The translations under genes and the position numbers were made by a program. From Gammaproteobacteria bacterium (GTDB lineage: Bacteria > Pseudomonadota > Gammaproteobacteria > Pseudomonadales > Pseudohongiellaceae): a DNA stretch of 64,000 nt. Under the pieces are notes generated by a model that did not search any database, was not told the origin of the DNA, and saw nothing but the letters and a program-made list of their open reading frames with translations. Position 1 is the first letter of the stretch, and each line of letters opens with the position of its first letter. The DNA is taken from positions 1 to 64,000 of the forward strand of contig CANGUU010000001.1 in assembly GCA_947457195.1 (NCBI GenBank). Reading direction: 5' to 3'. This document shows positions 63,802 through 64,000 of this stretch, one piece after another.

Positions 63802-64000
63802 TCATTGGGCCGGCAGGGCAGCGGCGAGTCGCGCCAGCCTTTCGATTTCCGACCAGCGCCTGCCCTCGATGAGTGCCTTGCTCACCATCCATGATCCACC
63901 GATGCAGACCACGTTGGCGAGCGCCAGGTAACTACCGGCGTTGTCCGGTGTCAGACCTCCCGTCGGACAGAAGCGCACCTGGGGAATCGGCGCTGCAATC
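63802..64000 (-). CDS. eda: KDPG aldolase (5' partial)
   Basis: C-terminal 65 residues of 2-dehydro-3-deoxyphosphogluconate aldolase; the start lies beyond the window. The frame contains VRFCPTGGLTPDNAGSYLAL and VCIGGSWMVSKALIEGRRW, both strong family motifs. The enzyme splits KDPG into pyruvate and glyceraldehyde 3-phosphate. The gene precedes glk. Confidence 0.93.
   Translation of the reverse strand, partial: IAAPIPQVRFCPTGGLTPDNAGSYLALANVVCIGGSWMVSKALIEGRRWSEIERLARLAAALPAQ

Overview
The window is a high-GC, densely coded bacterial chromosome segment. It has the gene order of a gammaproteobacterium: a complete nuo operon with fused nuoCD, then lolCDE, comEC, exbBD, msbA, lpxK, kdsB, murB, uvrC, pgsA and tRNAs, an order shared in large part with Pseudomonas and Xanthomonas relatives. 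ThrH, TusBCDE, glutathione reductase and an Entner-Doudoroff glk/eda pair fit that placement. I cannot name a genus from the sequence alone.

Layout. (1) 1-14655: nuoA (partial) to nuoN, complex I. (2) 14921-15637: a serine-recombinase-like protein that lacks one expected catalytic arginine and is translationally coupled to lolC. (3) 15637-29664: envelope genes (lipoprotein release, DNA uptake, ExbB/ExbD, lipid A flippase and kinase, KDO and peptidoglycan precursors), then uvrC and pgsA. (4) 29735-30025: tRNA-Gly(GCC) and tRNA-Cys(GCA) behind a strong promoter. (5) 30026-47266: an accessory catabolic block. (6) 47525-47613: tRNA-Leu(UAA). (7) 47660-64000: mixed housekeeping genes (pdxJ, msrA, a 5'-nucleotidase, thrH, a CoA-type Nudix hydrolase, pabB, tusEBCD, tRNA-Ser(UGA), prc, a lone tyrosine recombinase, gor, an Arc-type regulator with alkB, ggt, glk, partial eda).

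The accessory block is the most interesting part. Its right half encodes a hydroquinone lower pathway. A two-subunit Fe(II) hydroquinone 1,2-dioxygenase (44573-46116) carries the iron-ligand pattern H-x-N-x3-E plus a His 47 residues after the first. With it are maleylacetate reductase (46211), a fused 3-oxoadipate CoA-transferase (42257) and a 3-oxoadipyl-CoA thiolase (41013). No 4-hydroxymuconic semialdehyde dehydrogenase and no hydroquinone-forming oxygenase is visible here. The left half encodes an extracytoplasmic set: a TonB-dependent receptor, a Tat-exported type-B carboxylesterase, a lipoprotein amidohydrolase, a secreted metallo-beta-lactamase-fold hydrolase, a DUF6152-like protein and three secreted proteins of one unnamed family. 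A Rieske ferredoxin-like protein and a Dabb-domain protein sit between the halves.

An IclR regulator (43658-44440, minus strand) faces the dioxygenase genes across a perfect inverted repeat. A sister 15-bp site (GTTC-N7-GAAC) lies upstream of the first gene of the block about 14 kb away, so I infer that one regulator controls both ends. The block separates tRNA-Cys from tRNA-Leu(UAA), which are neighbours in the Escherichia coli glyW-cysT-leuZ cluster.
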